In this document: piece by piece, positions 25,029 to 35,208 of the stretch
Layout: every line of letters starts with the position of its first letter
Numbering within the stretch: position 1 is the first letter of the stretch
Assembly: GCA_963675625.1 (NCBI GenBank)
Contig: OY776497.1
Coordinates: 1,240,001-1,304,000 of the forward strand
From: F22 sp963675625
GTDB taxonomy: Bacteria > Bacteroidota > Bacteroidia > Bacteroidales > Bacteroidaceae
Direction of reading: 5' to 3'
DNA length: 64,000 bases
Program-made: the position numbers and the translations under genes
Notes under the pieces: model-generated
What the model saw: only the letters and a program-made list of their open reading frames with translations
Told to the model about the DNA's origin: nothing
Database searches by the model: none

Positions 25029-26303
25029 ATGCTCTATTATATTTTTGAATGGCTAAAACAAATTGAGTTTCCTGGGTACAACATGCTGATTTCAGTATCG
25101 TTCAGAGCCTTGATCACACTTATTTTGTCTCTACTCATTTCAACTATCGTAGGCCACAGATTTATTGAGTTGCTCCGTCGTAAACAAATTACAGAGACAC
25201 AACGAGATGTCAAGATTGACCCTTTTGGTGTCAACAAAATAGGCGTACCTAGTATGGGAGGACTAATCATTATCGTTGCCATACTTATCCCCTGCTTATT
25301 ATTTGGCCGACTTAGCAATGTATATATGCTTCTAATGCTCATCACTACAGTATGGTTGGGAGCTATTGGTTTTATCGATGATTATATCAAGATATTTAAG
25401 AAAGATAAAGAGGGACTGCATGGGAAATTTAAAGTATTTGCCCAAGTTTCACTTGGTTTAATCGTTGGGCTTACCTTGTATTTTTCACCCAATGCTGTTA
25501 TTCGTACTAACACAAAGCACATGCATCAAGGAGCTCTCATAGAGGTTGCACATTCGAAGAAAGATGTCAAATCGACCCAAACGACAATCCCATTTTTTAA
25601 GAACAACCACTTAGACTATTCTGACATTGCTTTTTGGACTCATGATAACACACAAAAGCAAATTTGGGGTTGGATATTTTTTGTTGTCATAACGATCTTT
25701 GTTGTTGTCGCAGTATCTAATGGCGCCAACCTAAATGACGGGATGGATGGAATGGCCGCAGGAAATTCAGCTATTATTGGTGTGGCATTAGGAATTTTAG
25801 CTTACGTATCTAGCCATGTCGCCTATGCTAAATATCTAAACATTATGTTTATCCCAGGCAGCGAAGAATTAGTAATATTTGCCTGTGCATTCGTAGGGGC
25901 ATTGATAGGTTTTCTTTGGTACAATGCCTTTCCTGCTCAAATTTTCATGGGAGATACGGGAAGCTTAACTATAGGTGGTATCATTGCTGTATATGCACTA
26001 AGTATTCACAAAGAATTATTAATACCGATATTATGTGGAATTTTTTTGGTGGAGAATCTATCAGTGATCATACAAGTACAATACTATAAATACACTAAAA
26101 AACGAGGAAAACCTGTACGTGTATTCAAACGAACACCAATTCATGATCATTTTAGAACAACACCTAATTTACTTGATCCGAGTTGTAAATTTATAGTAAC
26201 AAAGCCAGCTCAAGTTTTCCACGAAGCAAAAATCACAATACGCTTTTGGATTGTCACAATTATCCTTGCAGCGATAACCATTATCACACTAAAAATCAGA
26301 TAA
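25029..26303 (+). CDS. mraY: Phospho-MurNAc-pentapeptide transferase MraY
   Basis: 424 residues with about ten transmembrane helices. Catalytic aspartates are in LGAIGFIDDYIK and NGANLNDGMDGMAAG, and the conserved FMGDTGSL and HDHF segments are present. It makes lipid I from undecaprenyl phosphate. It is longer than E. coli MraY (360) because of an insertion of about 50 residues around 160-210 containing polar residues, a common feature in Bacteroidetes. Confidence 0.96.
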   Translation: MLYYIFEWLKQIEFPGYNMLISVSFRALITLILSLLISTIVGHRFIELLRRKQITETQRDVKIDPFGVNKIGVPSMGGLIIIVAILIPCLLFGRLSNVYMLLMLITTVWLGAIGFIDDYIKIFKKDKEGLHGKFKVFAQVSLGLIVGLTLYFSPNAVIRTNTKHMHQGALIEVAHSKKDVKSTQTTIPFFKNNHLDYSDIAFWTHDNTQKQIWGWIFFVVITIFVVVAVSNGANLNDGMDGMAAGNSAIIGVALGILAYVSSHVAYAKYLNIMFIPGSEELVIFACAFVGALIGFLWYNAFPAQIFMGDTGSLTIGGIIAVYALSIHKELLIPILCGIFLVENLSVIIQVQYYKYTKKRGKPVRVFKRTPIHDHFRTTPNLLDPSCKFIVTKPAQVFHEAKITIRFWIVTIILAAITIITLKIR

Positions 26304-26328
26304 TGTAACCATAAAAAACGACTAACAA

Positions 26329-27678
26329 ATGAATAATACTAAACGAATTGTAATCTTAGGGGCAGGAGAAAGCGGAAGCGGTGCAGCCGTACTTGCTAAA
26401 TTAAAAGGCTTTGATACCTTTGTTTCAGACATGGGAGGTATAAAACCAAATTATAAGGAATTACTTAACAAATACCATATTGATTGGGAAGAAAAACAAC
26501 ATACAGAAAATTTAATTCTCAACGCTGATGAAATTATCAAAAGTCCAGGTATACCTGATGAAGCTCCAATTATTCAGAAGTTAGTAGCTCAAGGAACTCC
26601 TATCATTAGTGAAATTGAATTTGCAGGTCGATACACGAATGCAAAAATGATCTGTATCACTGGAAGCAACGGTAAAACAACAACCACTTCTTTGATCTAC
26701 CATATCTTCAAACAAGCAGGCCTAAATGTAGGTCTTGCTGGAAATATTGGAAAGAGTTTAGCACTTCAAGTAGCGACAGAAAAGCATGACTACTATGTGA
26801 TTGAGTTAAGTAGTTTCCAGCTAGACAACATGTATGATTTCAAAGCTGACATCGCTGTGATGATGAATATCACACCAGATCATTTAGATCGATATAAAAA
26901 TAGCATGCAAGAATATATTGATGCAAAATTTCGCATTACTCAAAATCAAACAGATAGCGATGCCTTTATATTCTGGAATGATGACCCAATCATTCAGGAG
27001 CAACTTAAACGACATGGTTTAAAAGCTCAGCTTTATCCATTCTCAGTTATTAAAAAAGATGGCGTGATTGCCTATACATCAGAACAGGAAATAAAAATTG
27101 ATAGGCCAAGCGATTTCAATATGGAACAAGAAAAGCTTGCCTTAACAGGTAGACATAACCTATACAATTCATTGGCAGCTGGAATAGCAGGTAATATTGC
27201 TGGTATCAGCAAAGATTCCATTCGTCAGGCTTTGTCTGATTTTGAGGGCGTACCTCATCGATTGGAATTTGTAGCCAAACGTCAAGGAGTTACCTATATC
27301 AATGACTCAAAAGCGACCAATGTGAATTCTTGTTTTTACGCATTACACAGTATAGACAAGCCTATTCATCTGATTTTAGGAGGCAAAGATAAAGGGAATG
27401 ATTATGAAGAAATTGCACCAGTCGTACGAGATAAATGCAAGAGCCTCATCTTTATGGGAGCAGACAACAGTAAGTTAATTGCTTTTTTTAAAGATTTCAA
27501 TCTTCCCTTTTATGACACACATAGTATTGACGAAGCATTAGCAGTTGCTCAAAGAGAGGCATCTCGGGGAGATACCGTTCTACTATCTCCCTGTTGCGCT
27601 AGTTTTGATTTATTTACCAGCTACGAAGACCGTGGAGATCAATTTAAGCAGGCAGTGCTTAAGATCCCCATTGGATAA
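26329..27678 (+). CDS. murD: UDP-MurNAc-L-alanine-D-glutamate ligase MurD
   Basis: 449 residues. A Rossmann-like N-terminal domain (RIVILGAGESGSGAA) precedes the ATP loop TGSNGKTTTT and the central-domain segments MMNITPDHLDRY and INDSKATNVNS. It adds D-glutamate to UDP-MurNAc-L-Ala. It lies 25 nt after mraY and 20 nt before ftsW, inside the same transcript. Confidence 0.96.
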   Translation: MNNTKRIVILGAGESGSGAAVLAKLKGFDTFVSDMGGIKPNYKELLNKYHIDWEEKQHTENLILNADEIIKSPGIPDEAPIIQKLVAQGTPIISEIEFAGRYTNAKMICITGSNGKTTTTSLIYHIFKQAGLNVGLAGNIGKSLALQVATEKHDYYVIELSSFQLDNMYDFKADIAVMMNITPDHLDRYKNSMQEYIDAKFRITQNQTDSDAFIFWNDDPIIQEQLKRHGLKAQLYPFSVIKKDGVIAYTSEQEIKIDRPSDFNMEQEKLALTGRHNLYNSLAAGIAGNIAGISKDSIRQALSDFEGVPHRLEFVAKRQGVTYINDSKATNVNSCFYALHSIDKPIHLILGGKDKGNDYEEIAPVVRDKCKSLIFMGADNSKLIAFFKDFNLPFYDTHSIDEALAVAQREASRGDTVLLSPCCASFDLFTSYEDRGDQFKQAVLKIPIG

Positions 27679-27698
27679 CACTAAATAAGTACCATCAT

Positions 27699-28958
27699 AT
27701 GGAGCATTTTACATCCTTTATTAACCGCATCTTTCGAGGTGATAAAGTAATCTGGGTAGTTATGGCTATTTTGGTAAGCATTTCTATCGTTGAGGTTTTT
27801 ACTTCGACGAGTAGTTTTGTGTCTCCATCCAATGGCAACTTTATGGCACAAGTTAATAAGCATATTCTAACTTTATGTATCGGGTTTGCTATTATACAGA
27901 TTACTTTATTGATACCTTTTAAATTTTATAGGTTAGCAGGTGTTGGAGGATTTGTTATCATGCTAGGTATGCTAGCAGCAGTACTTTTTCTTGGTCACAA
28001 AGGAAATGGTGCGACACGTGCTATTATGCTAGGAGGGTTCTCCATACAACCTTCAGAATTAATAAAACCATTTTTAATTGTTAGCCTATCCACCCTAGTC
28101 GCCATTGGTAAAGAGAAATCCCAGTTATGGAAACGATTGACCTGGATTATTTCTATCAGCGGCACTATCATGATAACTCTTATTGGTAAAGAAAATTCCT
28201 CTTCAGCTCTAATGTTAATGGCCTACTGCCTAACCTTCTTATGGATCATCAACTTTCCTTGGAAATATTGGAAACGAATGGCACTCACAGTACTTATAAC
28301 TGGAGTATTAGGTGCCACAGCTATCTTTACCTTAGGGCAATATACCAACATTGGCCGATTAGGGACTTTTAAGGCGAGAATAACTAGAGCACTGGAACCT
28401 CTTCCTGATGATCCTCAAGCTGTAGACCTATCTGGAGAGAATACCCAGCGCAACCATTCCAATATTGCTATTGGTACATCCTCTGTCTTTGGTAAAGGTA
28501 TGGGGAAGAGTGAAATAAGAGATTATATTAGTGAAGGGAGCAATGATTTTATTTACTCCATTATCCTAGAAGAAACTGGTTTAGTAGGTGGGCTCATTGT
28601 CTTTATTCTATACATTATTATAATGTTTCGCACTATGCGATTAGGCTATTTGCTCTGTAGTCCCTTTCCGTCATATCTAGCCATTGGACTGGGATTATTC
28701 ATTATGGTCCAAGCCCTTACCAACATGTTTGTGGCCGTAGGTTGGATGCCTGTGACTGGACAAAACCTCCCCTTAATTAGTCGTGGAGGATCTTCTGCAT
28801 TGAGCGTAAGTGTCATGTTTGGATTGATTCAAAAACTCTTTCACGAATTTAATCAACAACAGCACCATGCACAAAAAGACGAAGCAGATGTTTCTCAATG
28901 GACAGGAGTCACGGAACATGAGACCTTATTAACCCCCAAACCACAAATAGACGACTAA
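27699..28958 (+). CDS. ftsW: Septal peptidoglycan polymerase FtsW (SEDS family)
   Basis: 419 residues with about ten transmembrane helices. SEDS-family motifs include GFSIQPSELIKPFLI and, near the C-terminus, GQNLPLISRGGSS. It polymerises lipid II at the septum as partner of FtsI. A cytoplasmic tail of about 40 residues rich in Q, H and D follows the last helix. Its place between murD and murG supports FtsW over RodA. Confidence 0.94.
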   Translation: MEHFTSFINRIFRGDKVIWVVMAILVSISIVEVFTSTSSFVSPSNGNFMAQVNKHILTLCIGFAIIQITLLIPFKFYRLAGVGGFVIMLGMLAAVLFLGHKGNGATRAIMLGGFSIQPSELIKPFLIVSLSTLVAIGKEKSQLWKRLTWIISISGTIMITLIGKENSSSALMLMAYCLTFLWIINFPWKYWKRMALTVLITGVLGATAIFTLGQYTNIGRLGTFKARITRALEPLPDDPQAVDLSGENTQRNHSNIAIGTSSVFGKGMGKSEIRDYISEGSNDFIYSIILEETGLVGGLIVFILYIIIMFRTMRLGYLLCSPFPSYLAIGLGLFIMVQALTNMFVAVGWMPVTGQNLPLISRGGSSALSVSVMFGLIQKLFHEFNQQQHHAQKDEADVSQWTGVTEHETLLTPKPQIDD

Positions 28959-28986
28959 CTTAAAAATTACTATTAGAATACAGAAT

Positions 28987-30096
28987 ATGGATCCAATTAA
29001 AATCATTATAAGTGGTGGAGGTACTGGTGGACACATCTTCCCAGCAGTATCAATCGCCAATGCTATCAAAGAAATAGAGCCTAATGCAGAGATTCTTTTT
29101 GTCGGTGCTGAAGGTCGTATGGAGATGCAGCGTGTACCAGATGCAGGTTATCCCATTAAAGGACTCCCAGTTGCTGGTTTTGATCGCAAACATTTATGGC
29201 GCAATGTAAGTGTTTTAATCAAACTTTTTAAAAGTCAACAGATGGCTGCTAAGATTGTGCGTGATTTCAAGCCCGATGTGGCGGTAGGTGTAGGCGGATA
29301 TGCTAGTGGTCCAACACTAAAGATGGCTCAAAAAGCAGGCGTTCCGACACTAATACAAGAACAAAATTCCTACGCAGGCGTAACAAACAAACTACTAGCC
29401 AAAGATGCAAATAAGATCTGTGTGGCGTATGATAAGATGGATAGATTTTTTCCTAAAGATCGTATCATGCTTACAGGCAACCCTATTCGCCAAACTTTAC
29501 TAAACCGCACAACACAAGCTGAAGCTCGCGAAAGTTTCGGGCTAGACGCTTCTACTCCAACCCTAGTGGTTATCGGGGGGAGCCTAGGTGCTCGCACATT
29601 AAATGAAGCCATGTTAGCAGGGATGAAGCAACTAGCTGATGCTGGCATACAAGTTATTTGGCAAACAGGTAGCTACTATGCTAAAGAAATGGAGACACGT
29701 ATGGCCAACGTTCCTCAAAAGCCACGTCTATATATGGGACCATTTATCAAAGATATGGCTGCCGCATATGCCGCCGCCGATTTGGTAATTTCAAGAGCAG
29801 GTGCTAGTTCTATCTCTGAAATTTGTTTATTGGGAATCGCTTCCATATTGGTGCCTTCACCCAACGTAGCCGAAGATCATCAGACCAAAAATGCGATGGC
29901 TCTTGTCGAAAAAAATGCAGCAGCTTATGTAGCTGATGTTGATGCCATTGACACATTAGCATCTACAGCCCTAATTCTCTTAGATGACGAAGCTCACTTA
30001 ACTAAGATGCGAAGTAATGTACAAAAAATGGCCCATCCAGACGCAGCTGCAGTCATTGCAAAAGAAGTCATAGGTTTAGCTAAAGCAAAAAAATAA
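28987..30096 (+). CDS. murG: UDP-GlcNAc:lipid I GlcNAc-transferase MurG
   Basis: 369 residues. The glycine-rich loop SGGGTGGHIFPA, the segment PTLIQEQNSYAGVTN and the donor-binding region ISRAGASSISEI are diagnostic of MurG. It is a peripheral inner-membrane enzyme that completes lipid II. It starts 28 nt after ftsW. Confidence 0.97.
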   Translation: MDPIKIIISGGGTGGHIFPAVSIANAIKEIEPNAEILFVGAEGRMEMQRVPDAGYPIKGLPVAGFDRKHLWRNVSVLIKLFKSQQMAAKIVRDFKPDVAVGVGGYASGPTLKMAQKAGVPTLIQEQNSYAGVTNKLLAKDANKICVAYDKMDRFFPKDRIMLTGNPIRQTLLNRTTQAEARESFGLDASTPTLVVIGGSLGARTLNEAMLAGMKQLADAGIQVIWQTGSYYAKEMETRMANVPQKPRLYMGPFIKDMAAAYAAADLVISRAGASSISEICLLGIASILVPSPNVAEDHQTKNAMALVEKNAAAYVADVDAIDTLASTALILLDDEAHLTKMRSNVQKMAHPDAAAVIAKEVIGLAKAKK

Positions 30097-30136
30097 CAGA
30101 ATACAATATTTCGCTCTATTACACCCCAATTGAAAC

Positions 30137-31522
30137 ATGAAGCAACTTAAAGATTTTGAGAACGTCTATTTCATAGGAGCTGGAGGTATTGGCATGAGTG
30201 CCATTGCCCGCTATTTTTTAGCCATTGGCAAAGAAGTCGCAGGATACGACCGCACAGCCACTCCACTCACATCGCATTTAGAAGAAGAAGGAGCACACTT
30301 GCATTTTGAAGATAACGTTGATCTCATTCCTTGCAACATGCAAGATGCTTCTCGCACGCTTATCGTGTACACACCAGCAATCCCTAAAGACCACAACGAA
30401 TGGGCTTATTTTCGTGAACATGGATTCACGATTATGAAACGTGCACAAGTTCTTGGTTTAATTACCCGTTCTAGTAAGGGACTTTGTGTAGCTGGCACCC
30501 ATGGTAAAACAAGTACATCTACCATGGCAGCTCACTTGCTGTACCAATCATCTGTAGGATGTACAGCTTTTTTAGGTGGAGTCTCACAAAATTACTCAAG
30601 CAATCTATTATTAGATACCAATAGTCCATATACAGTTATTGAAGCTGATGAATTTGATCGCTCTTTTCATCAATTATCACCATGGATGTCTGTAATTACT
30701 TCGGACGATCCTGATCATTTGGATATTTACGGCGATGAAGCACATTACAAAGAAGCCTTTAGCCAGTATACTCAATTAATACGTCCTGGAGGTGCCCTAA
30801 TTATGCACGAAGGTTTGACGATTACTCCCCAAGTACAAGAAGGAGTAGATATCTATACATATGGACGGACAAATGGAGACTTTCACGCAACCAACGAGCG
30901 CATTGGCAATGGAGCAATCATTATTGATTTTGTTGGTCCAGATATCACAATTAAAGACGTAGAACTAGGTGTTCCTGTTGCTATTAATATTGACAACGGA
31001 GTAGCCGCAATGGCACTCGCCTATATGAATGGTGTATCTCCAAAAGAAATTCAAACTGGCATGAAAAGTTTTCGTGGGATAGAACGTCGCTTCGACTTCC
31101 GTTTAAAAACAGAAGCTATAACTTTGTTAAGCGACTATGCACACCACCCATCGGAAATCAAACAAAGCATTGCTTCTGTACGAGATTTATATCCTGAAAA
31201 AAAGATTACAGTGATTTTTCAACCACACTTATACAGTCGCACTCAAGATTTTTATCAAGGTTTTGCGACTAGTCTTAGTGCAGCCGACGAAGTAATCTTA
31301 TTGCCTATTTACCCAGCTAGAGAGCTGCCTATTCCTGGAGTAAGTAGCCAACTAATTCTCGAGAAGATAGCACCATCTACCCCTTGCGAATTATATACTA
31401 AAGAAGAATTGTTAGATGTTCTCAAAAAAAGAGATCTTGAGGTTGTCATTACATTAGGAGCAGGTGATATAGAAGATGAATGCGATTCTATCAAAAAGAT
31501 GCTACAAGATCGTTACCTCTAA
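30137..31522 (+). CDS. murC: UDP-N-acetylmuramate-L-alanine ligase MurC
   Basis: 461 residues. The N-terminal nucleotide-binding motif GAGGIGMSAIARYF, the ATP loop AGTHGKTSTSTM and the C-terminal DYAHHPSEI motif identify MurC. It adds L-alanine to UDP-MurNAc, the first step of the stem peptide. murB and ddl, which flank murC in many bacteria, are not in the cluster. ftsQ follows after 11 nt. Confidence 0.96.
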   Translation: MKQLKDFENVYFIGAGGIGMSAIARYFLAIGKEVAGYDRTATPLTSHLEEEGAHLHFEDNVDLIPCNMQDASRTLIVYTPAIPKDHNEWAYFREHGFTIMKRAQVLGLITRSSKGLCVAGTHGKTSTSTMAAHLLYQSSVGCTAFLGGVSQNYSSNLLLDTNSPYTVIEADEFDRSFHQLSPWMSVITSDDPDHLDIYGDEAHYKEAFSQYTQLIRPGGALIMHEGLTITPQVQEGVDIYTYGRTNGDFHATNERIGNGAIIIDFVGPDITIKDVELGVPVAINIDNGVAAMALAYMNGVSPKEIQTGMKSFRGIERRFDFRLKTEAITLLSDYAHHPSEIKQSIASVRDLYPEKKITVIFQPHLYSRTQDFYQGFATSLSAADEVILLPIYPARELPIPGVSSQLILEKIAPSTPCELYTKEELLDVLKKRDLEVVITLGAGDIEDECDSIKKMLQDRYL

Positions 31523-31533
31523 CCCCATGCGCT

Positions 31534-32286
31534 ATGGTAAAAAAAATAATGCAGATATTCGGATTAGTCATCCTCATCGTTATAATACTCGGAAGTTTTA
31601 TATTTCTGAGAGAACCATCGCGCACTACACCTATCTGTAAGGGTATTCAAGTATTTGTAACAGACACTATAGAAAAAACTTTTATTTCAACTAAGGATGT
31701 TAAGAAAATTCTCAAACGCAAAAATTTACTCCCAATGGGATATTCAATGGATGATATCTCCACTCAAGATATTGAGAATGCCTTGACATGCTTGGATGCA
31801 GCACGTACTATTCACTGCTATAAAAGCACCCAAAACAACGTGGTCATTCGCATCCAACAACGCACACCTCTATTGCGAATTTTTAGCGACAAACCAGGGA
31901 AATATGGTAGTAACTATTTTGTCGATATTGAAGGACAACTCATGAAAGCAGACAACTGCTACGCCCCCACTCTAGTAGCCACAGGTCATATCACAGATAA
32001 AATGGCGCAAAAACAATTATACCATCTGGCACAATGCATAAAAAAAAGTGCTTTTTGGAATGCCCAAGTAACACAAATTTTTGTAACTTTGAATGCAAAA
32101 GTTACATTATACCCACGAGTTGGACAAAATTGCATCCAACTAGGTGCAATGACAGACATAGATCGTAAACTAGATCGCATGGAGCGATTCTACCACGAGG
32201 TCATCAAAAAAGTAGGATGGCAGAAATACTCTTGTATTGACCTGTCTATCCCGAATCAAATCATTTGTACAAAAAGAGAGAACTAG
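31534..32286 (+). CDS. ftsQ: FtsQ-like cell-division protein
   Basis: 250 residues from the ATG at 31534 (MVKKIMQIFGLVIL). One transmembrane helix at about 5-25 is followed by a periplasmic region with a POTRA-like segment (FVTDTIEKTFISTKDVKK) and a beta-rich domain containing VVIRIQQRTPLLRIF. Identification rests on topology, this segment and position between murC and ftsA. FtsQ scaffolds FtsB/FtsL at the septum. A longer frame from 31480 would overlap murC and is less likely. Confidence 0.85.
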   Translation: MVKKIMQIFGLVILIVIILGSFIFLREPSRTTPICKGIQVFVTDTIEKTFISTKDVKKILKRKNLLPMGYSMDDISTQDIENALTCLDAARTIHCYKSTQNNVVIRIQQRTPLLRIFSDKPGKYGSNYFVDIEGQLMKADNCYAPTLVATGHITDKMAQKQLYHLAQCIKKSAFWNAQVTQIFVTLNAKVTLYPRVGQNCIQLGAMTDIDRKLDRMERFYHEVIKKVGWQKYSCIDLSIPNQIICTKREN

Positions 32287-32299
32287 CTGATAAGAAAAT

Positions 32300-33844
32300 A
32301 TGCATATGTATACTAACGAACTGGTCGCTGCTATTGCCATTAACTCCACATGTTTGTGGGGCGGAGTAGCAGTACAAAAAAGCAACGGTACCCTAGAAAT
32401 ACTCGCTGTTGCACAAGAAGCGAATATTGATAACGCTATCCGCCTTGGCCAAATTTGGAACCGCAAATCTGCTGGACAACTTGTCTCTAATATAATAAAC
32501 AAACTAGAGAGTCAATTAGATCAAGTCAACATTACTAAAGTGTATGTTGGTGTTGGTGGCCAATCTATAAAGGCACGCCCTTATACCATTACACATACAT
32601 TGGTGGAAAAACAAGACATAACAGAGGAATTGATGGACGAATTAATGAATCAAAATACAAGTCAAGATTTTGGTCGTTATCGTTTATTGCAAGCTATCCC
32701 TCAACGATATACAGTAGATAATATTACCCAAGACACCCCTCCAGTAGGAGTGATGGCCCAACATATTCGTATCGATTATCTGAACCTCATTTGGGGAGAC
32801 CGTTTTGAAGAAAATTTAGCCCATGTTTTTCAAGAGTGCAACTTAGAAATCGCAGATGTACTACCTATTCCTGTAACCATGGGTAAACACATGCTTACAG
32901 ACACAGAACGTAAAGCAGGGTCTATTTTCATAGATATGGGGGCACAAGTCACAAATGTCAACTTATACACCGACAACTTATTGCGCCACACATTCACCAT
33001 TCCATTGGGAGGTGATAATGTTTTGTATGATATAGCTAATGAGTTAAACATCCAATCTCTTCCAGATGATACAATGGAAGGTCTTATCAACCTAGCAGAC
33101 ACATCCGAAAATCCACAAGATAGCGAGACACTTGAAATAGATAACAAGATGATCCGTCGCATGACTATAAATGATATTGCGACTGCACGCGTTGAAGAGA
33201 TTGTCGAAAATATATGGTCCTTACTGTTACCATATGAACACCAAAGAGCCAACAATACTGTACTCACTGGCGGTCTTGCCCAATTACAAGGTTTGAATAC
33301 GATTTTTGAAAAGCGCACCCAACTACCTAAGCGCGACATTCGTATTGAACCATTCATTCGCATCAATTGCGGATTACAGGGATATCTAGATTGCACCAAT
33401 TCTGGACATCTTAATGCTTTATTGACCACATTACAAGAAGCCAAGGCTGGCTGTTGTGAAGATGCAATCCGTGTTCAACGTGACTTATTTGGCAATAAAA
33501 CAGAAACAATTCGTCCTACAGAAGGCCGTAAATTGACTAAAGAAGAACTAAAGCTAGCCAAGTCATCAATGGACGATGCAAAAGATACTATATCTTCAAC
33601 ACATGCAGAAAATGAAGAAGAAACTTTCCGAGTAGAAAGTACAAATGAAGCAAATACCAACTTTGCTCAAGAAGTACAAACAGACGAGGTCGCTGCTCAA
33701 CAAGAGCCAACAACATCTCATAAAGAGAAAGTACACGAAAAGACTTCAAAGAAAAAGAGTTTCATGCGTGCACTTGGTGTACACAGCATCATCAACACCT
33801 TACGAAATGGTGGAGTAGTCAACGACGACGAAACTGTCATTTAA
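32300..33844 (+). CDS. ftsA: Cell-division protein FtsA
   Basis: 514 residues, longer than E. coli FtsA (420) because of an acidic, low-complexity region of about 80 residues near the C-terminus (rich in E, T, A and K). The actin-like fold is shown by SIFIDMGAQVTNVNLY and the adenosine motif TVLTGGLAQLQGL. The final residues FMRALGVHSIINTL can form an amphipathic helix, the usual membrane anchor. FtsA ties FtsZ filaments to the membrane. It ends 16 nt before ftsZ. Confidence 0.93.
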   Translation: MHMYTNELVAAIAINSTCLWGGVAVQKSNGTLEILAVAQEANIDNAIRLGQIWNRKSAGQLVSNIINKLESQLDQVNITKVYVGVGGQSIKARPYTITHTLVEKQDITEELMDELMNQNTSQDFGRYRLLQAIPQRYTVDNITQDTPPVGVMAQHIRIDYLNLIWGDRFEENLAHVFQECNLEIADVLPIPVTMGKHMLTDTERKAGSIFIDMGAQVTNVNLYTDNLLRHTFTIPLGGDNVLYDIANELNIQSLPDDTMEGLINLADTSENPQDSETLEIDNKMIRRMTINDIATARVEEIVENIWSLLLPYEHQRANNTVLTGGLAQLQGLNTIFEKRTQLPKRDIRIEPFIRINCGLQGYLDCTNSGHLNALLTTLQEAKAGCCEDAIRVQRDLFGNKTETIRPTEGRKLTKEELKLAKSSMDDAKDTISSTHAENEEETFRVESTNEANTNFAQEVQTDEVAAQQEPTTSHKEKVHEKTSKKKSFMRALGVHSIINTLRNGGVVNDDETVI

Positions 33845-33860
33845 TAAAAAAAGAGGGATT

Positions 33861-35165
33861 ATGGAACAAGAATATTTTGAATTGGTCGATACGCCAAAGC
33901 CTGTAAATCAAAGCATCATCAAAGTCGTTGGTGTAGGAGGATGCGGTAATCGTGCCGTCTATCATATGTATGAAAAAGGCATCAAAGATGTCACCTTTGC
34001 CAATTGCAACACAGACCGACAAGACCTAGATAAATTTGAAGGTCCAGAACGAGTTCAGATTGGTAAAGAAGGATTAGGTGCAGGTGGTGACCCAGTAAAA
34101 GCCAAAGAAATTGCCGATAATGATCGTGACCGCATTTATGAAATGCTCAATGACGGTACAAAAATGATTTTTATTACTGCTGGTATGGGAGGCGGTACAG
34201 GTACAGGTGCTGGTCCCATCATCGCACAGGTCGCTCGTGAGATGGGCATCCTTACAGTAGGGATTGTCACTATTCCATTTATTTTGGAAGGTATTCCTAA
34301 GATTAAGCAAGCCTTGGAAGGATTGCGCATCTTATTTAATGAAGTCGATTCACTCATTGTTTTGAGCAATCAGAAATTGCTTGAGATGAACTACCAAGGA
34401 GAGGATATTCCCAAAAGTCAAATGTATGATATCGTCAATGACCAAATAGCAACAGCTGCCAAAAGTATTGCCGAGTTGATTACTGTGACTGGAGAAGAAA
34501 ATATAGACTTCAATGACGTACAACGTGTTTTCAAAGACGGTGGTATCTCATTGATATCTGCAGGCGAAACTAACGAAAAGGAAAACCGCATCAACAAGTC
34601 TATTGACGCCGCCTTAAACTCTCCTTTGTTGAACAACAACGATATGCGCAAAGCAAAGGCACTGATTTTTCATTGTACTAGTACACAGGATAATGAAATC
34701 ACGAGCCGAGACATGCAAGATATTACCAAATTTACCAATTCACTGCGTCGTGATATCTTTATCAAACAAGGTAGTACATATCAAGACGATATGAATAAGA
34801 CATTACGTGTCACTATCCTAGCTAGTGGCTTCGGTATAGACAACCTTCCTTTCTTACCTCCAGAACTACAAGAGGAAATCAGCGAAGAAGAAAAGAAAAA
34901 GCGTAAAGAAGAGGAAGAAAAATGGGAAAAGGATATCCGTACAGTCTATGGTGAAGTCTACTTCCGCAATCAAAACCGTAATTTTTATATTATGGAAGAA
35001 GATGAACTTGATGATGACATTGTAATTGCCAATTTGATGGAAACTCCTCCATATAGCCGTTCAACAGCCAAGTTGAATGAGATGAAAGATGCTCGTGCAT
35101 TAAAAAAGCAAAGCATCAAAGAAAAGAAAAAAGAGATTATCAAAAATACAGGAATCTCTTTCTAA
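33861..35165 (+). CDS. ftsZ: Cell-division GTPase FtsZ
   Basis: 434 residues. The tubulin signature GGGTGTG is at 110-116, preceded by the nucleotide-binding VGVGGCGNRAV at 23-33. The C-terminal linker is charged, and the extreme C-terminus (KEIIKNTGISF) is basic. It polymerises into the Z ring. It is the last gene of the classic division cluster; the YqeY-like gene follows 43 nt later. Confidence 0.97.
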   Translation: MEQEYFELVDTPKPVNQSIIKVVGVGGCGNRAVYHMYEKGIKDVTFANCNTDRQDLDKFEGPERVQIGKEGLGAGGDPVKAKEIADNDRDRIYEMLNDGTKMIFITAGMGGGTGTGAGPIIAQVAREMGILTVGIVTIPFILEGIPKIKQALEGLRILFNEVDSLIVLSNQKLLEMNYQGEDIPKSQMYDIVNDQIATAAKSIAELITVTGEENIDFNDVQRVFKDGGISLISAGETNEKENRINKSIDAALNSPLLNNNDMRKAKALIFHCTSTQDNEITSRDMQDITKFTNSLRRDIFIKQGSTYQDDMNKTLRVTILASGFGIDNLPFLPPELQEEISEEEKKKRKEEEEKWEKDIRTVYGEVYFRNQNRNFYIMEEDELDDDIVIANLMETPPYSRSTAKLNEMKDARALKKQSIKEKKKEIIKNTGISF

Positions 35166-35208
35166 CAAAGCAAGAACTGATTATTAATCATTTAACAAAT
35201 AATATATT

